Assembly: GCA_016789785.1 (NCBI GenBank)
Contig: JAEUQE010000262.1
Location: 1 to 11,494 of the forward strand
Length of the DNA stretch: 11,494 nucleotides
Direction of reading: 5' to 3'
Source of the DNA: Bryobacterales bacterium
Lineage (GTDB): Bacteria; Acidobacteriota; Terriglobia; Bryobacterales; Bryobacteraceae
Part shown: piece by piece, positions 5,056-11,494 of the stretch
Layout: each line of letters begins with the position of its first letter
Numbering within the stretch: the first letter of the stretch is position 1
Notes under the pieces: model-generated
Told to the model about the DNA's origin: nothing
Databases searched by the model: none
What the model saw: only the letters and a program-made list of their open reading frames with translations
Position numbers and translations under genes: made by a program

Positions 5056-6366
5056 TCAGGGGCGCCAGGTGATCAAAGCCCGGTGCGACGAGTCGCTATC
5101 GCCCAGGACCTGCACGTGTGGAGTTGCGTCCGGAGGCGGGAGCGCCAGCGGTTGACGCTGCTCGCTCTTCTTGGAGCGCTGGCCTCCGAGCAGCAGTCCT
5201 CGCACGGTGGACCAGATGCTGGACGGGGTTTCCTGTTTCGGAGTGGAGTTCCGCACTCCGAGTATCGCGTTGGCCATATCGTTGAATGCGCGGCCAAGCG
5301 GCGTGGCGACATCCACGGGACGGCCATTGGTCAGCGCGGTCTGCAGCGATGCGTAGTCATTGGCGATGACGTAGGACACTTCGGCGCCCAGCACGTCTTC
5401 CACAGTGTCTCTGCGCAGCACCGCCTTCTGGCTATAACGGTTGAGGACGATCTTGACTCGATCGCTCAAGCCGCGAACCTTCAGGTCTTCCAGCCTGCGG
5501 CGCGCGAGATGGAGCGCGGAAAGCTCCGGCGTGCACAAGAGAAGGATATGGCTCGATTGGGCCATCACAGAGGCTGCGAGGTCACCGCCGGGGCCTGGCA
5601 GATCGACACAGACCACGTCGTATTTGCGGCGCGAGAAGTCGAGGACATGCTCGGCCTGGGCGGCCGACACGCGTTCGCCCAAAGGCAGTTGCCCGGAGCG
5701 AAGGACATCCAGGTTGCCGTACTTCGAGACGATGCGGTTCCAGATGGTCTCATCCATGTGGGCGCCGTACTCGATGATGTCGGTGAGACCGAGTCCGAAC
5801 GGCAGCTTCAGCATGAAGTCGATCACACCGCAGTCGAAGTCGAGATCGAGCAGGGCGGTGCGTCCCTTGCCGAAGCGGGAGATCGCGAAAGCGGTCTGCA
5901 GTGCGGCGGTGGAAGCGCCACAGCCTGCCTTTGCGGGAAGGAAACTGACGATGTGCTGGCCGGACCCTGGCAGATACGGATTGTCGCTCAGCAGACGAAA
6001 CACGCGGTCCAGAACGTTGCGGATCTCATCCTGAGCGAAGGGGCTGCATAGGATGTCGCGCATGCCGCCACGGACGATGGTCATGAGCGCCTCGCGGCTC
6101 GTCTCGCGGCCAAAGCCGATAATCTGCGCATGGCGGGCGGTGGAGTGAACCAGGGCCGCGGCTTCGAGCGCATAGTCGGGGTGGGTAAGGTCGACAAAGA
6201 CGATGGAGGGCGTCTGTGCCTGCAACTGCGCTTCGATGACGCTGGGCTCGCCACAAGCGACCACTGTCCGTAGATACAACGAGCCACCCAACTTGTGCAG
6301 CGCCTTCTCAAGCTGGCCTGCGAACTGCTGGTCGGTGGCGATGATCATCCCCCGGAAACAACGCAC
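5056..6366 (-). CDS. CpaE/TadZ-like protein: degenerate receiver domain fused to a MinD/ParA-type ATPase
   Basis: 436 residues. Residues about 6-125 form a response-regulator-like domain with a possible phospho-acceptor Asp59 (VFVDL), but the usual acidic pair is reduced (IIATD) and the conserved Lys before Pro is replaced (CSPF, 107-110), so it is probably a pseudo-receiver. Residues about 137-370 are a MinD/ParA fold: deviant P-loop KAGCGAST (146-153) keeps the signature Lys146 but lacks the usual Lys before Ser/Thr, LLDLDFD (172-178) is the A' motif, and VVCVDLPGP (251-259) is Walker B. CpaE/TadZ family members commonly have such atypical P-loops; they localise type IV (Tad/Flp) pilus machinery. 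The last 65 residues look disordered. The GTG start at 6366 is supported by CCTCCT at 6375-6380, an AGGAGG site 8 bases upstream on the coding strand; the next Met is residue 7. No tad/cpa genes are adjacent in this window. Confidence 0.88.
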   Translation of the reverse strand: MRCFRGMIIATDQQFAGQLEKALHKLGGSLYLRTVVACGEPSVIEAQLQAQTPSIVFVDLTHPDYALEAAALVHSTARHAQIIGFGRETSREALMTIVRGGMRDILCSPFAQDEIRNVLDRVFRLLSDNPYLPGSGQHIVSFLPAKAGCGASTAALQTAFAISRFGKGRTALLDLDFDCGVIDFMLKLPFGLGLTDIIEYGAHMDETIWNRIVSKYGNLDVLRSGQLPLGERVSAAQAEHVLDFSRRKYDVVCVDLPGPGGDLAASVMAQSSHILLLCTPELSALHLARRRLEDLKVRGLSDRVKIVLNRYSQKAVLRRDTVEDVLGAEVSYVIANDYASLQTALTNGRPVDVATPLGRAFNDMANAILGVRNSTPKQETPSSIWSTVRGLLLGGQRSKKSEQRQPLALPPPDATPHVQVLGDSDSSHRALITWRP

Positions 6367-6396
6367 TGAAAGTTCCTCCTCATTGGTCTTGGGCTT

Positions 6397-6426
6397 CTTC
6401 TAATGCAGACTCCGCTGCCCTTTCAA
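6397..6426 (-). promoter_or_regulatory. Candidate promoter of the CpaE-like gene
   Basis: On the - strand, TTGAAA (complement of 6421-6426) is followed after 18 bp by TAGAAG (complement of 6397-6402), matching 5 of 6 and 4 of 6 consensus bases. The predicted leader is about 25-30 bases and contains the strong AGGAGG site before the GTG start. Confidence 0.35.
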
Positions 6427-6571
6427 GAAGGTATCGCGTTGCGCCTGCCGGGAAAATCGCCAAATGGTACGGGTGGAGGAAACGTAGGTTCGAGTACAGA
6501 ATCAAGGCCGGGTACTGCGAGGAATAGAACTGTCAGGTACCAGAGGTGATTCCGTACAAGACATCCATGAA

Positions 6572-6600
6572 CAATAAGGCCGCGAGGGTGCCCTTCGCGG
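6572..6600 (-). terminator. Rho-independent terminator of the Gfo/Idh-HEAT operon
   Basis: On the - strand, CCGCGAAGG and CCTCGCGG (complement of 6580-6600) form a stem with one bulged A and a four-base loop, followed by CCTTATTGTT. It lies about 28 bases after the stop of the HEAT gene. The rest of the 6367-6628 gap holds the promoter of the CpaE-like gene and no convincing coding sequence or RNA gene. Confidence 0.5.
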
Positions 6601-6628
6601 AGCACATGCGCGGCCCTTGGCGTGGATG

Positions 6629-7330
6629 TTAGCGGGGTCTGCGAAGGGACGTCTCTTCGCGAATCACACCGTTCATTGCTGCCAGGCGAACCGGCTTCGG
6701 GACGTCCGGCGCGCTGAGCCATGCGTACACGGCCATGGCCGCATCGCGCTTACCGTCGGCGAGCATCCGTTCGGCACACACCAGGGAGGCGTCGCCAACG
6801 GCCATGCGGACCAAGCCCTTCGTTTTGCCCAAAGCGGCGCGAAGCTCTTTGGCCGAGATCTCGCCGCCAATGCCACCCAGCGCCGCGGCGGCCGCGCGCG
6901 CGAGCTCGGCGTCGGGGGAGTAAAGCATCTTCGACAGAGCGGGCACGGCCTTCGCGTCACGGCGCTTGGCGATCGAGTTAATCACTCCGATCTGAAGATT
7001 GCCTTTCAGTTTTCCCATCGCCGTCCGCAGCGCTTCGCTGGCGCTTTCATCGGCGATCGGCTCCAGGCCGTAGCGCGCATAGATGGCGAGATGCTCGTCG
7101 CTGAGAAGCGCGGCGAGTGCCGGAACGGCTTCCTTGGCAGCGAGTTCGCCGGCTCGCATACACGCTTTCGACTTCTGAAACTCGGAGGACTTGGGATCCT
7201 TGAGGATCGCGTTCAGCGCGGCCGCGTCCATGGCCGCGATGGAACCTTCCATGAACTCGGGGGGCGCCTTCGGCGGCGCGGGCTTCGGCTTTGCGGCCTG
7301 TGGGGCGGGAGCTTGTGGAGTCTGTTGCAT
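6629..7330 (-). CDS. HEAT-repeat protein, short form
   Basis: 233 residues. Residues 1-26 are Pro/Ala/Lys-rich and probably disordered, with no signal peptide. From about residue 50 on the protein is made of helical HEAT-like repeats: 57-77 (ACMRAGELAAKEAVPALAALL), 112-137 with VPALSKML, 140-168, and 173-222. HEAT arrays act as protein-interaction scaffolds; no catalytic residues are seen. The ATG at 7330 is supported by AGGAG 6 bases upstream (complement of 7337-7341). It starts 15 bp after the Gfo/Idh stop, so the two are very likely co-transcribed. From memory, related HEAT proteins next to such oxidoreductases are often much longer and continue past the PVRLAA segment (213-218); here the protein stops 15 residues later in LRRPR, so it may be a truncated or minimal version. 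No continuation was found in the other frames downstream. Confidence 0.8.
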   Translation of the reverse strand: MQQTPQAPAPQAAKPKPAPPKAPPEFMEGSIAAMDAAALNAILKDPKSSEFQKSKACMRAGELAAKEAVPALAALLSDEHLAIYARYGLEPIADESASEALRTAMGKLKGNLQIGVINSIAKRRDAKAVPALSKMLYSPDAELARAAAAALGGIGGEISAKELRAALGKTKGLVRMAVGDASLVCAERMLADGKRDAAMAVYAWLSAPDVPKPVRLAAMNGVIREETSLRRPR

Positions 7331-7345
7331 GGTCGTCTCCTATCT

Positions 7346-8623
7346 TCAAATGCGCCACGGTTCACGCAGTGCGCGGGACCTCATGTTGTTCGCGACTTCA
7401 TCGTTGGTGAACGCGGCCTTCTTCACATCCCATGTCAGAGTCTTGCCGCGTTGGTAGGCGATAAAGGCGGCGTGGCAAGTGACGTGGGAGTTGGCGGCGG
7501 CAGCGGCATTGGCGCTGGGCTGGCGGCGCGCCGGAATGCATCGCACGAACTCCTTCATGTGATTCTCGAGCGCGAGACTGGCGGCTTCGGTGGGCCGCAA
7601 CAACGGCTTGATGTTGTCCGAGCATTCGATGCGGGTCTGATCGCCCGTCTCCACCCAACCGAGATCGCCTTCCAGGCGGAAGCTGCAGGATCCGGTCTTC
7701 AGCGCACCGTCCCAACCGTTGTCTCGCATGACGAGTTTCACGCCGTTCTCGTACTCGCAGTTGACGAAGTAGGGGCCGATGTTGGTGCCCACCGGCTCAT
7801 ACTTGACGGGCTGCGTTTCATCAAGACCCGCGGCCCAATGACAGAGGTCCACGGTATGCGAGCCCCATTCGAGAATTCCGCCGCCGTGGAAGTCGTAGAA
7901 GTTGCGCCATCCGCCGCGCACGTAGGAAGAATGATACGGACGCCAGGGGGCCGGACCAAGCCAGCGATCCCAATCGAGCACCTGCTTCGGCGGCAGCTCT
8001 TCGGCGGCGAGCCAGTCGCGGCTGGGCAGCGGCGGCCAATTCACCGACGGGCCGACGTTCGCATAGAGCGTCTTCAATTTGCCCAATGCGCCCGAGGCTA
8101 GCAGATCCTTGCAGAGTTGGAAGTTCGCGCCGTTGCGCCGCTGGCAGCCAGCCTGATAGAGGCGGCCATAGCGCTGGAAGGCCGCCGCAAGCGCCCAGCT
8201 TTCTTCAATCGACATGGAGCATGGCTTCTCGCAATACACATCCTTGCCGTGTTGCGCGGCGATGATGGAGAGAGGCGTATGCCAGCGGTCGCCTGTGGCA
8301 ATCAACACGGCGTCGATATCCTGTCTGGCCAGCAGTTCGTATTGATCGCTGTACATCTTGCAGTCGCGATCGCCATAGGCCTGGTCCGCCATCGACTTGA
8401 TGGTTTCGCGGCGTTCATTGCGCACGTCACAGATGGCGATGAACTTCGCGGCCTCGATTTTGAGAATCTTGCTGAGATCGTGCTGGCCTCGTGAGCCGAT
8501 GCCGATCCCACCAAAGAGGATCCGGTCGCTCGGCGCAACCGCTCCGGCTCTTTGTCCCAACACACAACTCGGGACGATCATCGGCGCGACGGCCGCTTTC
8601 AAAACATCACGTCTGGTTTTCAT
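7346..8623 (-). CDS. Tat-exported Gfo/Idh/MocA-family oxidoreductase
   Basis: 425 residues. A Tat signal TRRDVLKAA (3-11) opens the protein. The NAD(P)-binding Rossmann fold begins at GGIGIGSRG (38-46), the acidic end of the second strand is CD in AICDVR (63-68), and the family signature CEKP is at 131-134 with the usual catalytic Lys133. The C-terminal domain carries GGGILEWGSHTVDLCHWA (247-264) with His256, typical of the large secreted branch common in Planctomycetes and Acidobacteria, which act on sugars or glycosides. The cofactor in Tat substrates of this family is normally bound before export. The ATG at 8623 is preceded by AGGA 9 bases upstream. It is the first gene of an operon with the HEAT protein and is divergent from the SDR gene. 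The substrate cannot be deduced. Confidence 0.92.
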   Translation of the reverse strand: MKTRRDVLKAAVAPMIVPSCVLGQRAGAVAPSDRILFGGIGIGSRGQHDLSKILKIEAAKFIAICDVRNERRETIKSMADQAYGDRDCKMYSDQYELLARQDIDAVLIATGDRWHTPLSIIAAQHGKDVYCEKPCSMSIEESWALAAAFQRYGRLYQAGCQRRNGANFQLCKDLLASGALGKLKTLYANVGPSVNWPPLPSRDWLAAEELPPKQVLDWDRWLGPAPWRPYHSSYVRGGWRNFYDFHGGGILEWGSHTVDLCHWAAGLDETQPVKYEPVGTNIGPYFVNCEYENGVKLVMRDNGWDGALKTGSCSFRLEGDLGWVETGDQTRIECSDNIKPLLRPTEAASLALENHMKEFVRCIPARRQPSANAAAAANSHVTCHAAFIAYQRGKTLTWDVKKAAFTNDEVANNMRSRALREPWRI

Positions 8624-8751
8624 AGCCTTTCATCCTGGAGTCTACACCTATTGAAATTCAGTTGCTGGCTAACGGCGCGGGCCGGGCGCCTCATCGAAAC
8701 ACAGTACTTGACTTCCGCCTTGCGGCTCGCCATACCTTAAGGTGGAGAACG
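8624..8751. promoter_or_regulatory. Divergent promoter region between the Gfo/Idh operon and the SDR gene
   Basis: On the + strand, TTGACT (8708-8713) followed after 17 bp by CATACC (8731-8736) is a fair -35 with a weak -10, ending 15 bases before the ATG at 8752. On the - strand, TAGACT (complement of 8639-8644) is a possible -10, 15 bases before the ATG at 8623, without a clear -35. Between them TGAAATTCA (8652-8660) is an odd-length palindrome that could be an operator half. All assignments are tentative. Confidence 0.35.
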
Positions 8752-9582
8752 ATGGCGACTGCAAAACCATTTCAAGACCGCGTAGTGCTGGTCACCGGCG
8801 CCGGACGTGGGATCGGGAAGCGCATCGCGATTGGTTTCGCGAACGCGGGTGCCCGTGTCGGACTGCTTGCCAGGAGCAAGGCGGAGCTTGATCTGGCGCA
8901 TCTCGAAATCGAGCACGCCGGCGGGTCGAGCCTTCGTCTTCGTGCCGACGTGCGCGACTACGAACAAGTGCATGCCGCCGCGGACCGGCTGCGTACGCAC
9001 TTCGGCGACTTGCATGCGGTGGTGTGCGCCGCCGCGATTCAGGGCCCAATTGGCCCGCTGGCGGAGGTGCAGCCGAAGCATTGGGAAGAGGCAGTGCAGA
9101 CGAATCTGTTCGGCGTGATGAACGTGTGCCGCGCGGTGCTGCCGGGGATGATCGCCAAGCGCAGAGGCAAGATCGTGGTGATGAGCGGAGGCGGCGCGGG
9201 CGTGGCGCGGCCCAATTTCTCGGCATACGCGACATCGAAGGCCGCGCTGGTCCGCATGGTGGAAACACTAGCCGAGGAAGTGCGCCATGACAATGTGCAG
9301 ATCAACTGCATGGCGCCCGGAGGCACGTATACCAGCATGACGGACGAAATCCTCCGTGCCGGCGATCGCGCTGGCGAGAAGGAAATCGACGATGCCCGGC
9401 AGATCCGGCTGACGGGCGGCGTGTCCCCGGAGCGTCAGATCGGGCTCGCGCTCTTCCTTGCGTCCGAGAGATCGAATCACATCAGTGGCAAGATGATTCA
9501 CGTCAACGATGAGTGGAAGAAGCTGGAAAGCTCAACCGTTCATCCGGAGATCTACACGTTGCGGCGTGTGCAGAAGGTGTAG
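8752..9582 (+). CDS. Short-chain dehydrogenase/reductase (classical SDR)
   Basis: 276 residues of the NAD(P)-dependent SDR fold. TGAGRGIG (15-22) is the cofactor-binding loop. The catalytic set is Asn118 (QTNLFG), Ser145 (VVMSGGG), Tyr159 and Lys163 (YATSK). The structural NNAG motif is altered to CAAA (92-95). The C-terminus HVNDEWKKL then YTLRRVQ (268-274) recalls an SDR subgroup that keeps a YTLRR tail, a comparison made from memory. The ATG at 8752 is preferred over upstream TTG codons because GGTGGAG (8741-8747) precedes it and the SDR fold begins right after it. It has no signal peptide, so it acts in the cytoplasm, unlike its Tat-exported neighbours. It lies 24 bp before the sulfatase-fold gene on the same strand, suggesting joint expression, though that gene also appears to have its own -10 element. 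Confidence 0.92.
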   Translation: MATAKPFQDRVVLVTGAGRGIGKRIAIGFANAGARVGLLARSKAELDLAHLEIEHAGGSSLRLRADVRDYEQVHAAADRLRTHFGDLHAVVCAAAIQGPIGPLAEVQPKHWEEAVQTNLFGVMNVCRAVLPGMIAKRRGKIVVMSGGGAGVARPNFSAYATSKAALVRMVETLAEEVRHDNVQINCMAPGGTYTSMTDEILRAGDRAGEKEIDDARQIRLTGGVSPERQIGLALFLASERSNHISGKMIHVNDEWKKLESSTVHPEIYTLRRVQKV

Positions 9583-9594
9583 CGCATTCGTTGA

Positions 9595-9600
9595 TACGAT
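9595..9600 (+). promoter_or_regulatory. -10 element for leaderless start of the sulfatase-fold gene
   Basis: TACGAT matches 4 of 6 consensus -10 bases and ends 6 bases before the ATG at 9607. No ribosome-binding site precedes that ATG. The arrangement fits a leaderless transcript; no -35 box is evident, and read-through from the SDR gene is an alternative. Confidence 0.35.
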
Positions 9601-9606
9601 AGCGCC

Positions 9607-11076
9607 ATGAAACGCCGTGATTTTCTTCAGGCCGCCGGTGTGACGCCGGCGCTTGCCGCGCAGACTTCGCAACCGAACCAGACTTCGCCCTCCGCGAGTT
9701 CGAAGTGGAACATTCTGGTGATGGTTTCGGACACGATGCGCAAGGACTATCTGGAACCCTACGGCAACCGCTGGGTGAAGACGCCGAACTTCACGCGTCT
9801 TGCGAGTGAGAGCGCGGTTTTCGAGAATGCGCATCCCGAATGTCTGCCGACGATTCCCACGCGCCGCACGTTGCACTCGGGACGCCGCGCGTTTCCATTC
9901 CGCAACTATCAGGCGCTGCCTTGGGACAACGTGTATCTCCCGGGTTGGATGCCGATGCCTGCGCAGGAGGACACGGTTGCCGAAGCGCTGGGACGCGCGG
10001 GCTATCATTGCGGGTTCGTCAGCGACGTGCCGCACTACTTTGTGCCTGGCATGAACTTCACCCGCGGCTTTCATCAGTGGGACTTCGTGCGCGGCAACTC
10101 CGAGGATCGATACCGAAGCCCCGTGCCTTACGATCAGGCTCGCATCGCATCGAAGTATGTGGGGCGCGGCGGGATGCACGTGGCGAACCTCGGTGGCTTC
10201 GAGCCTGATGAGATGGCGTTCGCGACGCCACGCACAATGATGTCCGCGATGCGGTTCCTGGAAGAGAATCGTGAGAGCAAGCAGCCCTTCTATCTTTACG
10301 TGGATACTTTCCATCCGCACGAGAGCTGGGAAGCGCCGCGCAAATACTACGATCTGTATCGGGACCCTTCATTCAAAGGCAAGACGTACTTGAGCCTGCC
10401 TTACAACACACTGTTTCAGACGCCCGTTCCGGAGGACTCACTGAAGAACGCGCAGGCGCAGTACGCGGGGCTCATCACGATGGTGGATCACTGGATCGGC
10501 CGGTTGTTGTCGAAGCTGGAGGAGACGGGGAAGGACAGGTCGACATTGGTGCTGATGGTGAGCGATCACGGCACGAACTTCGGCGACAATCTGGAGCGCG
10601 TGACCGGAAAGCCCGCGGGCGCGATGTATCCGGGAACGATGAACGTTCCGCTCTTTGTGCGCCATCCGGAGCGAAAAGGCGCGGGGAAGCGTTTTCGCGA
10701 GTTCGTCTACACGCTGGATGTGCCGGCGACCGTGTGTGCCGCGGCGGGCACGGCGCCACGAGAAGGTGCGCACGGGCAGAGTCTGCTGCCGCTGCTGGAA
10801 GGAGGCGCTTTCTCAGGGCGTGAGTATCAGACATGCCGCTACAGCAACTGCGTCTGGTACGCGGATTCGCGCAATTGGTATTTTTCCAACATTCACTGGC
10901 AGAACGTGCGCCTCTTCGATCTCGAGGCAAGTGATCCGTTCCAGGCGAACATCGCGAGGAAGGCGGCGGACCGCGTCGCGCTTGCGCAACGGCGGATCGT
11001 GGAGGATGCGGGTGGCGCGCTGCCCGACTATCCGCTGGTTGGCACGGATCGCGTGAAGGCTCCGTTCATCGAATAG
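9607..11076 (+). CDS. Tat-exported sulfatase-fold hydrolase with Thr at the formylglycine position
   Basis: 489 residues of the alkaline-phosphatase superfamily, sulfatase branch. A Tat signal KRRDFLQAAG (2-11) indicates export. Metal-site motifs are VSDTMRKD (40-47, Asp42), FHPHESW (235-241) and SDHG (319-322, Asp320/His321), with GKPAGAMYP (334-342) matching the conserved Lys segment. Active sulfatases have C/S-x-P-x-R, in which Cys or Ser becomes formylglycine. Here the aligned motif is TIPTR (82-86) followed by RTLHSG, so the nucleophile position is Thr82. The nearby Cys79 is followed by LPTI and does not fit the motif. Thr nucleophiles occur in nucleotide pyrophosphatase/phosphodiesterases of the same superfamily, so a phosphodiesterase or other phosphohydrolase is at least as likely as a sulfatase. 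It follows the SDR gene by 24 bp and shares the locus with another Tat-exported enzyme. Confidence 0.9.
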   Translation: MKRRDFLQAAGVTPALAAQTSQPNQTSPSASSKWNILVMVSDTMRKDYLEPYGNRWVKTPNFTRLASESAVFENAHPECLPTIPTRRTLHSGRRAFPFRNYQALPWDNVYLPGWMPMPAQEDTVAEALGRAGYHCGFVSDVPHYFVPGMNFTRGFHQWDFVRGNSEDRYRSPVPYDQARIASKYVGRGGMHVANLGGFEPDEMAFATPRTMMSAMRFLEENRESKQPFYLYVDTFHPHESWEAPRKYYDLYRDPSFKGKTYLSLPYNTLFQTPVPEDSLKNAQAQYAGLITMVDHWIGRLLSKLEETGKDRSTLVLMVSDHGTNFGDNLERVTGKPAGAMYPGTMNVPLFVRHPERKGAGKRFREFVYTLDVPATVCAAAGTAPREGAHGQSLLPLLEGGAFSGREYQTCRYSNCVWYADSRNWYFSNIHWQNVRLFDLEASDPFQANIARKAADRVALAQRRIVEDAGGALPDYPLVGTDRVKAPFIE

Positions 11077-11113
11077 CCGCGGGATATCCGCATGTTGACC
11101 CGCTCGCCTTCGC

Positions 11114-11119
11114 TACAAT
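11114..11119 (+). promoter_or_regulatory. -10 element for leaderless start of uppP
   Basis: TACAAT matches 5 of 6 -10 consensus bases and ends 7 bases before the ATG at 11127, which has no ribosome-binding site. TTGACC at 11095-11100 resembles a -35 box, but the 13-bp spacing is too short for normal pairing with this -10. Confidence 0.5.
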
Positions 11120-11126
11120 TTCACGG

Positions 11127-11494
11127 ATGGATGTTTTCCTTCTCTTGAAGATCGTGCTGATGGGCGTGATCGAAGGGCTCACGGAGTTCCTGCCGATCTC
11201 CTCCACGGGACACTTGATCCTTGCAGGGTCGTTGCTTGGTTTCGCGAATGAAAAAGGGGAAGTGTTTGAGGTCTTCATTCAAACCGGCGCGATGGCGGCG
11301 ATTCTGATTGAGTACCGCCTGCGGTTTCTCGGTGTTCTGAGCGGGCTCTTCGCCGAGCGCCGCTCGCAGCGCTTTGTAATGAATCTGTTGATCGCATTCG
11401 TGCCGGCCGCGGTGGTTGGGCTCGCGCTGAACAAGATCATCAAAGCGCAGTTGTTCAAGCCCATCCCTGTGGCGATGGCGTTTATTCTCGGAGG
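11127..11494 (+). CDS. uppP: Undecaprenyl-diphosphate phosphatase UppP/BacA, N-terminal part (3' end outside window)
   Basis: 122 complete codons remain open to the window end. This membrane enzyme dephosphorylates undecaprenyl diphosphate to recycle the lipid carrier for peptidoglycan and other surface polymers; extra copies give bacitracin resistance. The diagnostic segment is GVIEGLTEFLPISSTGHLIL (13-32), containing the family's active-site residues Glu16, Glu20, Ser26 and His29. A second signature region, FEVFIQTGAMAAIL, follows at 47-60. Hydrophobic stretches at about 4-15, 47-61 and 84-102 agree with a multi-pass protein. The ATG at 11127 is preferred because the family normally starts about 15 residues before the EG motif and because TACAAT ends 7 bases upstream. 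Confidence 0.95.
   Translation, partial: MDVFLLLKIVLMGVIEGLTEFLPISSTGHLILAGSLLGFANEKGEVFEVFIQTGAMAAILIEYRLRFLGVLSGLFAERRSQRFVMNLLIAFVPAAVVGLALNKIIKAQLFKPIPVAMAFILG

Noticed and set aside
4915..6051. Long + strand open frame of 378 codons
   Set aside because: It lies almost wholly antisense to the CpaE-like gene, shows no domain or sensible composition, and its start is inside the HipA-like gene. It is a by-product of GC-rich codon use.
6484..6502. tRNA T-loop-like word GGTTCGAGT
   Set aside because: The flanking five bases on each side do not pair, and no acceptor or anticodon arm surrounds it.
6423..6722. - strand 99-codon frame overlapping the HEAT gene end
   Set aside because: I checked it as a frameshifted continuation of the HEAT protein. 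It shows no helical repeat pattern and runs through the terminator hairpin and the CpaE-like promoter.
6617..8101. Long + strand open frame of 494 codons
   Set aside because: Antisense to the HEAT and Gfo/Idh genes, both of which have clear motifs and ribosome-binding sites. The + frame has none.
9841..9843. Cys79 as the formylglycine precursor of the sulfatase-fold protein
   Set aside because: It is followed by LPTI, so the Arg required two residues after the Pro is missing. The Thr82 register restores P-x-R and the following L-x-S-G.
9532..10320. - strand open frame of 262 codons over the SDR end and sulfatase start
   Set aside because: Arg/His-rich product antisense to two well-recognised enzymes, no start signal.

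Overview
The window is GC-rich chromosomal DNA. Gene content suggests a soil-type Gram-negative bacterium, most plausibly an Acidobacteriota (Solibacter/Bryobacter-like). The pointers are Tat-exported Gfo/Idh/MocA and sulfatase-fold enzymes next to a HEAT-repeat protein, a HipA-like kinase lacking the usual HipA N-terminal domain, an EF-G paralogue, and a lysine-alanine-rich histone-like protein. This is inferred from family distribution and general composition; there is no rRNA or other direct taxonomic marker. I see no mobile element, CRISPR array, tRNA or rRNA.

Left part (1-3856, + strand). It starts inside an EF-G-type translation factor (domains II end to V, stop at 1146). A hairpin-rich gap and a recognisable promoter follow, then a lipoprotein lytic transglycosylase (1367-3136) with an SLT domain, two LysM-like repeats and an unusual basic tail built of 5-residue repeats. 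Two hairpins separate it from a small bipolar protein (3293-3856): acidic N-terminal half, Pro/Ala/Glu linker, and a C-terminal half that is almost half lysine, like histone H1 or AlgP tails.

Middle part (3857-6628). A strong hairpin lies between the convergent ends of the histone-like gene and a 78-residue hypothetical gene on the - strand. That small gene is divergent from a HipA-like kinase (4197-5033), with only 20 bp between the two start codons and one symmetric -10 hexamer pair that could drive both as leaderless mRNAs. The kinase converges on an isolated CpaE/TadZ-like ATPase (5056-6366, - strand) with a degenerate receiver domain and a non-canonical P-loop.

Right part (6629-11494). 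A two-gene - strand operon encodes a Tat-exported Gfo/Idh/MocA oxidoreductase and a short HEAT-repeat protein. Divergent from it on the + strand are an SDR dehydrogenase and a Tat-exported sulfatase-fold hydrolase in which threonine sits at the formylglycine position. Together these four look like a small catabolic or metabolite-modification locus; the substrate cannot be read from sequence. The window ends inside uppP (undecaprenyl-diphosphate phosphatase), which has a clear leaderless-type start.

The best candidates for something new are the Thr-for-Cys 'sulfatase', the polyampholyte histone-like protein, the basic repeat tail of the transglycosylase, and the shared symmetric promoter between the small gene and the HipA-like kinase. 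I found no complete multi-gene defence or other wholly novel system.
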